A DNA stretch of 64,000 bases from Macrocybe gigantea (taxonomy: Eukaryota; Basidiomycota; Agaricomycetes; Agaricales; Callistosporiaceae), in the NCBI GenBank assembly GCA_011319805.1, contig SJRY01000136.1, positions 310,001 through 374,000 of the forward strand, written 5' to 3'. Below the pieces are notes generated by a model. It was not told the origin of the DNA, made no database searches, and saw only the letters and a list, made by a program, of their open reading frames with translations. Made by a program: the position numbers and the translations under genes. This document shows positions 35,844-46,964 of this stretch, one piece after another (the stretch's first letter is position 1; the number at the start of each line of letters is the position of its first letter).

Positions 35844-38618
35844 TCACTGTTCTACGTAGGTTGGATCTGCAAACGCGACGTTCAGGCAAAGCACGAGGTA
35901 TATGCATAAGTGACACTCACCTCCGTATCTTGCCATACGTTCTTCCATCGCCTCCAGGTCCGCAAGAACGATGTCCAAATGCTCGTACTCTCCCGGGACG
36001 TGCACATGCCTGAGTTTCAGTCGGCGCTCCACCTCTTTCGCAGCAGCGATATTGTGCGATAGGAGACAACCCCGCATGATAGAAATATAGATCACGAGGT
36101 CTGCTTCCGTCGCAGCATGCTTTTCATCGTATTGGAGAGGATTTCGACGCCATGGTAACAAAGAGGCACGTTCCTTCTCTTTGGAGCCGGCTTCCTTGTC
36201 TACCTGTTCCAATCGATCCAGTGTCAGAAGGGCCCTTCGAGGGTCCCCAGCTCTCGCAAAACCTCCCGCAAGCTCCGTCAACTGGTAGACGCTGGGCTGC
36301 ACGCCAGCGTCTATCATGTCCTTCAATATCATGGTCCCGCGCACGGCACCAAAGTGCTGCATCAACGGTCGTATGAATGGAGTGAAAGCCGACGGGCCCG
36401 GCCTAATGTGGAGCGTCTCTTGAAGCGACTCTTGTCCGAATACGCCTGCGCGAAGCAGCATCTGCTCGGATTCCGGAGAATGCCCATGTTTCGCAATTTC
36501 GACGAGCTTCGCATAAAGACGTTCAACATCCGATATGTTGGATGCGACGTCCGCCAGTGCCTGCCACGTGAGATTGCAATGCGTGTGATTAGGCCATAGT
36601 TTTCTCAAACCATATCGCGCATCAGAAGGGATACGCGGAGGGAGCTGGGCAGATGCATACTTCTGCCGGAGTTGTTGAAGTCGGTAGGACTTGAGTATCT
36701 CAACTCGCGGGACCCCCGCAAGCATGAAATGATCGACAAAGGTCTGTATTACGAGGTCATTGCGCTCTTGTCTGCGGTAATATAGCATCTCGCCAAGAAG
36801 AAACCTCTTGGCCGCTATTGCACCGCGCGATAGGCAGCTTTCCGTAGGAGTTCGACGGCCTTGGTTCTTCCTGTTGTTTGAATGTAGTCCGTAATGAACG
36901 CAGCGATGATCAGGGGATGAGCTCTCAGGTTATTGCGTAATCTGAGATTAATCCATCTCAGAAGCATTGGCAAGGACTCTTGGGCCTCTGGAGGAATCGT
37001 GGGATCGTATTCGCCTAACATTGCAAGGATATCTTCTTCCACCGGCATCCTGTCGATAGTTCGATAGATACTGGGATGCTAGTGGCATCGTTATCGCGAA
37101 GTGCGGTTACATAGGATATTTGCATCCGGTGGCGAGGATCATTCGAATTATACAATGCATGAAGAACTCGATCGTACGTGTGGGTGGTCAAACAGAAGGT
37201 GCTCGTTTTGGGATCAGGGAGTAATCTGAGAGCACGATCCAGGTATCCGGCACGCGACCAGGCAGCTATGGTCGTTCCACGGGCCCTGCGCATTAATATC
37301 TCCGCCTGGCGGAGAAGGGCAGGGGAGTAATTCCGGAAGTAAGATTCGGTAGCAGACTCAAATTCGCGGAGAAATGGTAGAAACTCTTCGGGGAAGTCAT
37401 CTGCAATAAATATCGCATAGCGCCCTGCAAGGCCAAATCCGTATAACCCTTTGACGCGAGAATGATCCCCATGTTCATCAGTAATGGGACCCGCCCAGCG
37501 ACTTCGTTCACGATGCGATGCTGGATGAGCCGGAAGTCAACGTTAGGTTGAGCGAGTTTGGCAGGGGGTATGAGAGAGAGCCAGGCTATGAATCGGGGAA
37601 GTACCTCCTCATAGGGATCATTGTAATCGCGGTGCAGGACAGCGGATGCAGCGGCGATGTAAAGGGGGGATGGCGGGATTGGAGTGCCAAGAGCTTGCAA
37701 ATCTTTAAGAAGAATGTATGCGTCATCATATTTGCCGTCCTCGAGCAGACTTTCGAGGCGCTGGATGGAGAGGGACTGGCTTTGCCGCACATTCGGGACG
37801 GTAGACAGTTCATGCCCGAGTTTATCGTACTCGAACACGGCTGAGGAGTGTGGCATGGGTTTGGGTAACTTTTCGGGAAGAGTCTGATCTACGGCTGCCA
37901 TGATCAACCTGGCATGCAGAACAGAAGGAGAGAAAGGAATATCCATATCTCCCGCGTCCTTCTGCATCTTCTGCAAGTATTCCCCACCCAAGCTCTCGAG
38001 TTCCCGGAGAAATTGCTGCAGAATACCGAAATCGACATGTCTGGTCACCGCTGGGACAACCTCGTCGACTAGGAGAGAGAAGTAGCCCTTTTCGGCGCAG
38101 ACTTTTCCGAACCGCAGAGCAAGGGTGAGGTTCTCTTCAACGGCTACCGATATATTTCCCCATGCGCCATCCAAGAGCTGTGGATCAGCGTTGTGCGCGT
38201 CAGGTATTAAAGCGAACCAAGCATCTATGTCTTTGACGAGCTCTGCTCGCGTGCGTGTTTCGTGAGTCATCATACCCTCAAGGACTCTGGCGAAGATGGG
38301 ACTGGGCTGTATTTTGACCCCTGCACTGAACATTTCGGCACGAACCTGTTCGGCAAGGTCAAATCTCCCGGAATTGACTAGATTCACCAGGTTCTCTACG
38401 GCGGAGATGTGAGACGTCTGGGAGATGAGATCATAGTCATCGGATGGGTCCTCGAACATGGCGTCGCCACCGTCGGGTTCGTTTAAGGGCTGCGACGAGT
38501 GCTGAGCCGTGGAGTCGACGACGAAGGACGGTGGAGAATACGGGACCGCTCTTGAAAAGGGCCTCCATGGCGTAGCACGGCGAACGGCTCTCCATGTGAC
38601 ATGGACCAGAGGCCGCAT
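35844..38618 (-). CDS. Mitochondrial PPR-like helical-repeat protein, frame-broken
   Basis: Large organellar RNA-binding-type protein of about 900 residues. The start MRPLVHVTWRAVRRATPWRPFSRAV is an Arg-rich mitochondrial presequence; an in-frame ATG at 38765 would mask it. Helical repeats include ISAVENLVNLVNSGRFDLAEQ, LSIQRLESLLEDGKYDDAYIL, MILKDMIDAGVQPSVYQLTEL, GGFARAGDPRRALLTLDRLE and LVIYISIMRGCLLSHNIAAA, typical of PPR pairs. The last exon gives DPTYVEQ (stop 35844). Three single-base frame breaks interrupt a product that otherwise reads smoothly: near 37427-37436 (GYTDLA | LAGRYAIF), near 37071-37075 (ATSIP | SIYRTIDRM) and near 36823-36830 (AYRA | GAIAAKRF). Each is repaired by assuming one missing base. 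Either the contig is in error or the gene is decaying. Confidence 0.75.
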
Positions 38619-38788
38619 AAATTTTCGGCATCCAGGAGGGCGAACGAAAAGAGTTTGATTGGTCACGTGCTGGTCTGTCTTGTTCCAACACCGTTGCTCG
38701 ATTTGTGCGCCATCTTCCTTCTCTTCAGTCTTATCTGCCCGCTGGTCGTGCATCTCGCCCAACACAATACTATTTAAATCTTACTACT
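38619..38788. promoter_or_regulatory. Divergent promoter between PPR and kinase genes
   Basis: Only 170 bases separate the start codons (38618 minus, 38789 plus). TATTTAAATC at 38771-38780 lies just before the kinase start. The compact spacing suggests co-regulation. Confidence 0.5.
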
Positions 38789-41785
38789 ATGTCTAATAAC
38801 CCTTCAGTGGCTTCCAGTCCTCCGCGGCCGCCGCCGATCAAATACTCTGCACCCCTTGGAACACGCTGGGGAAAAGAGAAGGCTGCTGCTGGTGGTTCTG
38901 CCGCATTTGACCTTCCTTCAGATCCGAAGAATATTGGGCCCTGGATTCTTGGTGAATGTATCGGGAAAGGCGCCTCCGGGCGTGTCAAAATTGCACAACA
39001 CCGCCGCACTGGTCAGCTCGCCGCCGTCAAGATCCTTCCCATCGCCCCACTGGTCAGTTCTCGCGCCTCTTTGGCAACTCAGCAGGCGAAATCGGAAAAA
39101 CAGAGGCTTGGTATCGACCGCGAGATTACCATGATGAAACTTATGAACCACCCAAACATCATGCGGATTTATGATGTCTACGAAGGCGAGAAGGAGCTTT
39201 TTCTGGTCTTGGAGTACGTGGAAGGCGGTGAACTCTTTGATTTCCTTGTCAATCGCGGACGATTATCTCCTGCGGAAGCATTGGCCTACTTCAAACAAAT
39301 TGTGTATGGCTTGAACTATGCACACACGTTTTCAATCATCCACCGAGATCTGAAGCCTGAAAATATCCTTATCGCGTCTCTGTCTCCTCCTCTCATCAAA
39401 ATAGCTGACTGGGGCATGGCGGCCTTTGCTCCACCGACTTTGGAACTGGAAACTAGCTGTGGCTCTCCTCATTATGCAAGCCCCGAAATCGTCAATGGCG
39501 AGAAATATCAAGGAACCGCCACCGACATATGGAGTTGTGGCGTCATCCTGTATGCTCTGCTGACTGGTAGGCTGCCGTTTGACGACAAGAACGTTCGTGC
39601 ACTGCTCGCAAAGGTGAAAAGCGGTAAGTATGACATGCCGTCCTGGATCGATCCTCTTGCGAAGGACTTGCTCTCCCGGATGTTGGTCGTCGATGTTCAG
39701 AAAAGGATCACGGTATGTGCATTCTTCCACAGCGCATCTCCACCCTCAAAACACCGTTCTGTTTAGATACCCCAAATATTGGCCCACCCCTGGCTAAAGG
39801 CATCCGCAGAGGCACCTGTTACTGGACCTCAGCCGGAAGGCGCTGATGTAGAACTCGTTTATTTACCGCCGTCACCCAGCACTCTCGCCCAGCCCATCCC
39901 TTCACCGTCACTGATCGATCCGGAACTTTTCTTGTCTTTGAGGGTTATCTGGGGCCGCCATGCCGATCCCGAAGGAGAATCAATCAAGAGAGACCTATGC
40001 TCGCCTCCTGGGCAAGGTATATACGCCAAAGCTTTCTATTTTCTTCTGGGAAAGTATCGGGATCGGACTTTGCAAGCTGAGATGGATACCGACAGAGATA
40101 TCCGCCAGAATCAGTCTGAACATGACCGATCAAAACTTGGATGGCAACTCGATGTCTCCTGCGTCAACAGGAGGTACGATGGGAACAGAAATATCCTGCC
40201 TGTAACAGCCACGCGCTCTCATGCTCCATCACCTACATCTATGCCCAATCTGAAACCCTTATCTCCATCCAAGCGCTGGAATGCCATTGATGGCGGTCCC
40301 TCATCCAGACCTCCTTCACCGGCCGGTCCTCGGGCGATACTGAAATCTGAAACCCGACGTCCCCAACAGCAGGGTCTACATGTCATGGAGAATGTAGGAC
40401 GCCTCCGATCATCAATACCTGGTGCTTATCGCTCTCAGACTCCTACGACCCAAAGCTTGGCGAGACCGCTTCCGATCAGAGGTCATACCACAGATTTGTC
40501 CGGTATACCGTTCCCTTCTCGTCAGGCTCAACGTGACTTCCGACGGCCGAGGTCTGTGCTCAGTGTGTGTTCAGAAGATTCAAAACCCAGAGCCGTCGTC
40601 AACAAATCACAGCGTCATGTAGTGAGCGCGGATACCGTCACTCCAGATACTAGATGCGCTGCCTCGCAGACTAGTTTCTTGCTGGAAACAGATGCAAAAA
40701 ATACCAATGTTACGCGCCTGAAGAAATTGTCTGACCGGGAGACGGAGAGGAGCATGGTAAGGTCTTTGGATCCTCAAGGTGTGGCTGGTGATGGGCACAA
40801 GGCTCCAAGCACACAAAACTCGCATGACAAGGAAAACCGCAATTCGGGAGAAGAAGGTTGGAGCTTCGAGAAAGTTGAAGTCAGCAAAGGCAATGTTGGC
40901 TTTACCGTCGATAGCCGAAGTGTAGGGAAGGAGATTGAAAACACTCGCAGAGAAAGCGAAAACATCGTTGTCATTCGGGGCAAGAAGGAAAGGAAACTCA
41001 GGCGTACGTAATTTCCTCTTCTCTATGCTAAACTGTCCTTATTTTTTTTCCCTTCAGCGCCTACGTTGGACTTCCGGAATTTGCAGCAGAAACGCTCTAC
41101 CATGTCCCTGCTTGGTTCTCCTGTTGCTCTCTCTGCTCCTCTTGGATCCTTCAGCGACGGGAATCGAGGTCTCGCATCTCCGGTCATTGGCGAGTTCAAG
41201 GGATGGTTCTCCAACCTATTCAGTTGGAAACACCATGCCACTGGAGTAGGCGGAGTTTTGTACTCAAGTGATGACGTCGCAAAGACCCGCGCTGAGGTCG
41301 GTAAGATCCTAGAGGGCTTCGGCGTCTCAGTCGGCGGCAAGGGATTCAACCAGGGGATGTCGCGCGAAGATTGCGCCAGCAGCCTTAAATGCCGCTTGGA
41401 GGACCTCGATGGCGACAGTCTCGGGACGCTCAAGCCTGTCCGATTCAGAATTGAATTCTCTGCCTCACCGTACTCCACTGAACCAACAACGCCACTGGCT
41501 CGAAGCCCAGTCTTGCTCAGCCCTCCGGCGCCGCGGTCTCGAATCAGCTTGGTGAACAAAGCAGCACATTCGACGCCGATCCTCAGCGCCAGCGCGGCGG
41601 CCGACTTCCCGCAGGGATATGCGTCTGCCATTGTCCTCATCTACGAAAAAGGGTCGATGTCCAGCTTCAGAGCGGTTTGGAGGAGACTGAAGGAGGTTTA
41701 CCACGACAGCCCTTCCCACCCTTGTTTTAGCCCTGTTGCGGCGTGTACGCCCATTGCGGAACAACCTCCGGCATTCGTTGCATGA
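38789..41785 (+). CDS. GIN4: CAMK-family protein kinase, Gin4/Nim1 (Hsl1/Cdr2) type
   Basis: Gin4/Nim1 kinases act at the septin cortex and inhibit Wee1 to couple morphogenesis and mitosis. Exons are 38789-39712, 39767-41003 and 41058-41785, about 962 residues, all in phase. The kinase domain spans residues 50-330: GPWILGECIGKGASGRVKIA (P-loop), LAAVKILPI (catalytic lysine), HRDLKPENIL, IKIADWGMAAF, SCGSPHYASPEIV and DIWSCGVILYALLTGRLPF, with IPQILAHPWL closing it. A long Ser/Pro-rich linker follows. The C-terminal part (FKGWFSNLFSWKHHATGVG... FRIEFS... AIVLIYEKGSMSSFRAVWRRLKEVY) looks like a KA1-type membrane-binding region. The magnesium-binding DFG reads DWG. I believe DWG is common in basidiomycete Gin4 homologues, so the kinase is probably active. 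Confidence 0.9.
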
Positions 41786-44749
41786 CATGATTCATTCCTT
41801 ATCATTTCGATCTCTACGGATTACAGATTCCTATTAAACACTTGGACTATGGGACTCGCTGCCTTCAGCGGCATGTATCCTACTGGCACAGTATCTTCAT
41901 ATCACTTTCGTTTGGATTTATATCAAGAATTCTTAAAGCCTTTGAGTCTTGTCGCACGTCAACGCCGCTCGGCGGATATACTGATTGATTCCATTGCTTG
42001 GTGCATGACACTGCACTTCTGTTATTTATGCAAGTATGACCTTGTTTGCTGTTAGCGCTGGTCTGTCTGTAGGAGTGAGGGGTTGTTCGGAATTTTTCGG
42101 TCCACCGAAGAATGGATGGTGGAGGCACTATAGGCCAGTAGCTTTACGCAGCATACCATTCCTTCCCGGCCGTGTTTTCACTCTCGTTTTTACCTTTGGC
42201 TACGTTGTAAGTAAAGCACCTTGGACGGACGTTGAACATCCCAACCCTCGCGTGGTCTGAACGGTGCAGCTAGATGAGCAGGGGTGGCAAACGTGGGACT
42301 GTCGGGTGAAACACAAAGGAGCATACGCCTGCACTGACCGTCATAATTTTCCGCCTCGCCGGTCACGCATTTGAAATTGTTCGTCCGTGGCGAGCGAGGT
42401 GGCGCCTTCATGGCCTTTGTCCAGTTGGATGCCCTCTGCCGACCCACAATTGTACATAAACGAACTATTAAGAGAATAAATCAGTTTGATCTGGAAGAAG
42501 GAAACAAGGGGTCTTGTGGCCATGAGCACTAGGCGTGGCGTCCTCATAACAACAGTCGAGGCTTCGACATGCCGTGAGCCCATACAAAGCTCCAGACCGG
42601 GGGGTCTCTACTCATCCATATGCTTCTAGAGAAGAGGGTCCACCCAACCGCTCAACAGAGGTGGTCTTCTGAACGAACGTTGTTCTACCTCGCCCGGCCC
42701 AAGGAGTGCCTGTGCATCGGACGGTATGTGCTACAGAAAAAGGTCCGACATTTCGGAGATACTCGAGCCTGCTCAATTTTGTTTCCTCGTTACAAAGCGA
42801 CATGTCCGTCGCTGCCATGCATCATGGCAATTAAGCGACAATTTGGCCACTACACTATCTATTAGATTTTTTTTTCTCTGATTTGTATGTGGTTGACGGT
42901 CAAGATAGGAAGGGGGGTGCGACCCCCTCTCTCCGTTGGTGCTCCCCACCTCTCACGGGACCTTTAAGAATGCCGTTGAGCTGCCTTTCTTCTCGGATCT
43001 TGGGGTGTTCCTATTGCCTGAAGCTCTGTGAAGGGTCCGAAAGGGCTGTCCAATTAGTGCCGCAACATTGCTGAGCGGACTCGCTGCTGCCCCGCTATGA
43101 TCAGGCGAAAAGCGAGCGTTTCTTAATGGCTATCCGTTTACGTCAAACGATGGCTTGCCTCCAGCTCCTGCGCGGCACCTAGAGAAGGTTCAGGATAAGC
43201 ATTTCGCCGGACTTCCTATTCCGTGGGACACGCTGCGACTAAAGCTGTACAGCAAATACATGTTTTGGGGGTGATTACAGGCTGTGTGATGCGACGTGTG
43301 AAATTTGTACCCATAGTAAATGCCCACAGCCCAGCTGTCCAGGCGCCTTACACGCTAAAGGAAAGTAAAGCGTGCATGATGAAGTGGGCATGGCGCTCGG
43401 CCAGTTGATACATTACAGGCTGAACATTCCATGCAACATTCTCGCAGGCAGATCAGAGCAAGTGCATCATTCTCCTCGACGACAGGGAGACAAGAGCATG
43501 GCCATGATGTTTCTATTAAACGAGGCATGATACGAAAGGCTTATCGAACTTCATTGATGGTGGATGCTTGGGCATTATCCCCAAAGGTACGGCCCGATTC
43601 AGCTGGGCTGCTGGCTCCAAGCTGCTCTGCGGCTGCGGGATCTCAGCTAAATGACGCAAAAGGTATACCCGAGTATCCTTATAGTAGGAGACCCAAGTCT
43701 AGGACACCGCGACGATCAAATAAAGATGACAAGGTGAAAGCAAGAGGACGCTGTCATTTTAGTTTAGGTGTGAGAGACTTTGTGTCAAAACGACTGAGGA
43801 TTTCGGGATGGCAGGGGTAAAAAAGCGGGCGAGAAGCACCCTGTCAAGAGAAGAGAGACGAAATGGAAAAGATAATTGAATTGGTCCCTGCGAGAGAGTG
43901 TGTGACACGTGTAGTTGGTTTTTTTTTTTGCTTGACAAGGAAGGGGGTGGACCGCACATGATCAGGACCGGAGAAACAGGATTTTTTTTTTCAGCACGGT
44001 CACATGCAAGAAGGGAAGGAAAACTGTAGGCGGCTTGAGCAGGACAAGAAGAACAATGAGATAGCGCCCAGAGCTCGGACTCGGGGACAGCGCAGTGAAT
44101 ATTAGATGTCCGAATCAACGCGCCCCAATTATGCAACAATGCATAACCTGTTTCTAAGGTTCATTTTGATGGGGCAAGGTTTTAGATGGCAAAGGGTCTG
44201 CTGTGCGCAGCGGTATGCCAGCCTTCGTGCTCCGTCTCGTGTATCGGATGAGATATCTGGCATCATCGATGAATCAGATCAATGTGGCATCTGTGACAGT
44301 CGATCTATGGATACTCGGAGACGAAGATGGAGAATGGTCAATCGATAAAAAAGGGGAGTGCGGGTGGCGCCGTTGTCGAGTTGCCAAGTACAAAGAAGAA
44401 GGCGTTATTCTCATGTTAGCAGGCTAGCCAAAAATACTAATGTGATTCGAGATAGAAGGTGATGGATATCGCTGGCTGACAAATGCTAAAGGGATTATGA
44501 GTCAGAACTGTCTGAATTATGCAGGGCGCCTTGTCTGTATGCTAGGCAGATGAGCGGTGCAGTTGACTGGACTTTTGGGAGGGAGTGAATCGGATGGAGA
44601 TAGATTGTGGATGGATGGCACGTGCCGGGAACGCTGTTTTGGGTGTTTGTTGATGCTTCTCCTGCCGTAAAAGTCCAAACGGGCCACAATTGCTTCCAAA
44701 CCACGACTTTGCTCCACTGCGGGCTCCCTCTCATTTATACGCCATATCC
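41786..44749. other. Intergenic stretch, about 3 kb
   Basis: Frames of 60-130 codons on both strands without motifs or splice partners. Poly-T and poly-A tracts lie near 42866-42880, 43917-43930 and 43981-43992. I see no supported gene. Confidence 0.4.
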
Positions 44750-45529
44750 ATGACCGTCCTCCTTCCTCCCCACTTCCCTCCAATGAATCCTGCAAAGCGT
44801 GTCAGGCGCACCGCAACCGCCGTCATGGCCGGCGCATTCGACATCCGCCCACCCCGCGATGTTTTGACGAGTTTGCTAAACGGAGTCGGCCCTTACAAAG
44901 TTGTAGACAAAGAGGAGGAGTCTAGGAGGAACAGAAAGAGGGAGAAGAGGGACCGCGATCGGGAGAGGAAGCGCGAAAAGGCCGCACAGGCCAAGCAGCA
45001 GGCACAGATTGGCCAGTCCGTCTCTGCGCCGCCGACCGCGACCCGGGCGCCCCAAACGGCCTTAGCGGGCCCATCCGTCCAGCCCGCAGCATCGTCAGCA
45101 AAAGCCTCGTCCTATTGGCATGTCCGTCCGGCGATTCACATCGCTACGATGCAACGCTCGGTCTCTGTCACGCCGCCTCCAAGCACCTCGCCCGTCGCGC
45201 TGCCATCTACGCCCGCTTCGTCTACGCCCGGGCCATCGCATTCCTCATGGACTTCGCGCACGTCGTCTAAGCGACCACACACGCCTGCGGATGGCGAGGA
45301 TCTGAGCACAAAGTCAGAGGAAACCCGCGTGCCGACGCCGCCGCCGCTTCCACGACCGCGCAAGAAACGAGTGGCGGTCAAGAAGGGCTGGAAGGGCTGG
45401 GTGGAGGGTTCCCCCCCGCCATCTGAGAAACTCATCAACCTGGATGCCGTGCCGATCCTCCACGAGCGAAGGACGAGAAGCGGCAAGAATTTTGACGCCA
45501 TCGGAGTTGGCAAGGACGGATGGGTGTAA
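44750..45529 (+). CDS. Basic, proline/serine-rich hypothetical protein
   Basis: Intron-less frame of about 259 residues. It has FDIRPPRDVLTSLLNGVGPYKVVD near the start, then a highly charged RRNRKREKRDRDRERKRE segment (coiled/helical, nuclear-localisation-like). A low-complexity Ala/Ser/Pro/Thr middle follows, and a conserved-looking end RKKRVAVKKGWKGWVEGS... LINLDAVPILHERRTRSGKNFDAIGVGKDGWV. Two ATGs are possible (44750, or MNPAKRVRR at 44783); the second gives a cleaner start. The KKGWKGWVEG and ERRTRSGKNFDAI blocks suggest a real basidiomycete orphan, probably nuclear. No function assigned. Confidence 0.6.
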   Translation: MTVLLPPHFPPMNPAKRVRRTATAVMAGAFDIRPPRDVLTSLLNGVGPYKVVDKEEESRRNRKREKRDRDRERKREKAAQAKQQAQIGQSVSAPPTATRAPQTALAGPSVQPAASSAKASSYWHVRPAIHIATMQRSVSVTPPPSTSPVALPSTPASSTPGPSHSSWTSRTSSKRPHTPADGEDLSTKSEETRVPTPPPLPRPRKKRVAVKKGWKGWVEGSPPPSEKLINLDAVPILHERRTRSGKNFDAIGVGKDGWV

Positions 45530-46964
45530 AGGTCGGTTACCTTATCTCGTCCTTCAGCGGTTCAAAAATTCTAATCCTCTGTCTTTAAGCTTATCCGCTC
45601 TCAGAGAGCTCATCTACCGGCCTTCCATGTAGGCTTCGTTTTTTTATTCGGGGTCGCCGTCGTTCCCCGCCCACCGGATCGACCACATCCCAAAGTATCT
45701 TACGTACATTCTATATCCAACTTATTATTAGTGTTCTGCTATCTGTGTTGCTCATTTGTCTAGCGCATTTGATTCGACGTGTCCTTGTGTGGTCTTTTCT
45801 CTTTCTTTTCTTTCCTCTATCCGGTCTAACTTGCGCGCATTTGTATCCACAGCTGTCGTTTATTGGCAATACATGGTTGAATTCCCACTACACGTCAGGC
45901 TCCATACTGATGCCTGTGCTGCCGTGATGTGATGCTGATTGATTCTACTGCTGCTGACTACTATTGGCACCATTCTTGGGCATTTCTATTGTGACAACGG
46001 CATTGTGCCCTAATTTTAGTGCGTGTCCTGTCGTTCTTATCCCCCTTCGATAACAACAATCAGATGATCCTGCGAGGACGCCCTCTCGCCGCAGTTTACC
46101 GCGGCTTCATTCGGACTGTCAATGCGCCAGATGTCTATTTCCGTGCATACGATCGGGCGAATTGCATCGAGAAAAAATTTTCCTTCCAATCCAGTGGTTC
46201 TGATAATCTGTGCGGACTGACCGTGCCCGTGACGCCATTGAGCTTGCCCAATAGAGTTGCAGGATCTGACATTCTCGCTCTGATGTCGCTGGAAGCGAAG
46301 ATTGTTGACCGAGTACGCCCTGTCGTTCCGAGTCGGATTTCGATTAAACGAGGAATATTCATGATAGCTGTCGCTGCCGGAAGGCGCTTGAGATATGGCG
46401 AATGCCAAATTAGACGAGTTACGCCGTATCTGTGTATGTCCACAAAAGGTATGGCCAGCTGCCAAAGATACGATAACGTTCAAGTGACCTGAGTAGCGGG
46501 AAAGCAGTAACGGATCGGTTCGAGGAAGAAGCATCCAAAGATAATAAAAACGACGAAATATCTAGAACATCCGCAGTGGAGGCACCCATTTCCCGTTCCT
46601 GCAGTCTGTTTGAATCCGGAATTCTCAAAGGCAATAGACACAGGCACAGAGAGCAGGCGACAAAGAACATGACAGCCGAGAGACAAGGCCCGAATAACCT
46701 AGGACATTCTGGACGGGGCGACGAAGTAGAGAAATACTCGCGACTCGAATCCATGTCAAAGTACCGTATCTGGTTCCTTCTAGGTCCGCCTCTGTGCTGG
46801 TCACATGTGTGGCGTCCGACCAGGTCCCATTGAATCCGTACGCCACCCTTCGCAGAAGGCGACGAATTTGGGAGAGTGAGAAAGGAGATCCACAGTGGCA
46901 AAAAGCTTTTTGATGTCGCTGTATCCTAGGCAGAACCTGCGTCTGATGAACGATCGCTTATGTT
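45530..46964. other. Intergenic stretch, about 1.4 kb
   Basis: Includes pyrimidine-rich 3' flank. Frames at 46019-46492 (plus) and 46037-46901 (minus) overlap each other and have no motifs. No gene is supported. Confidence 0.4.

Noticed and set aside
45136..45513. 125-codon minus frame over the basic hypothetical gene
   Set aside because: Shadow frame; the plus-strand frame is longer and has a better start and conserved-looking end.
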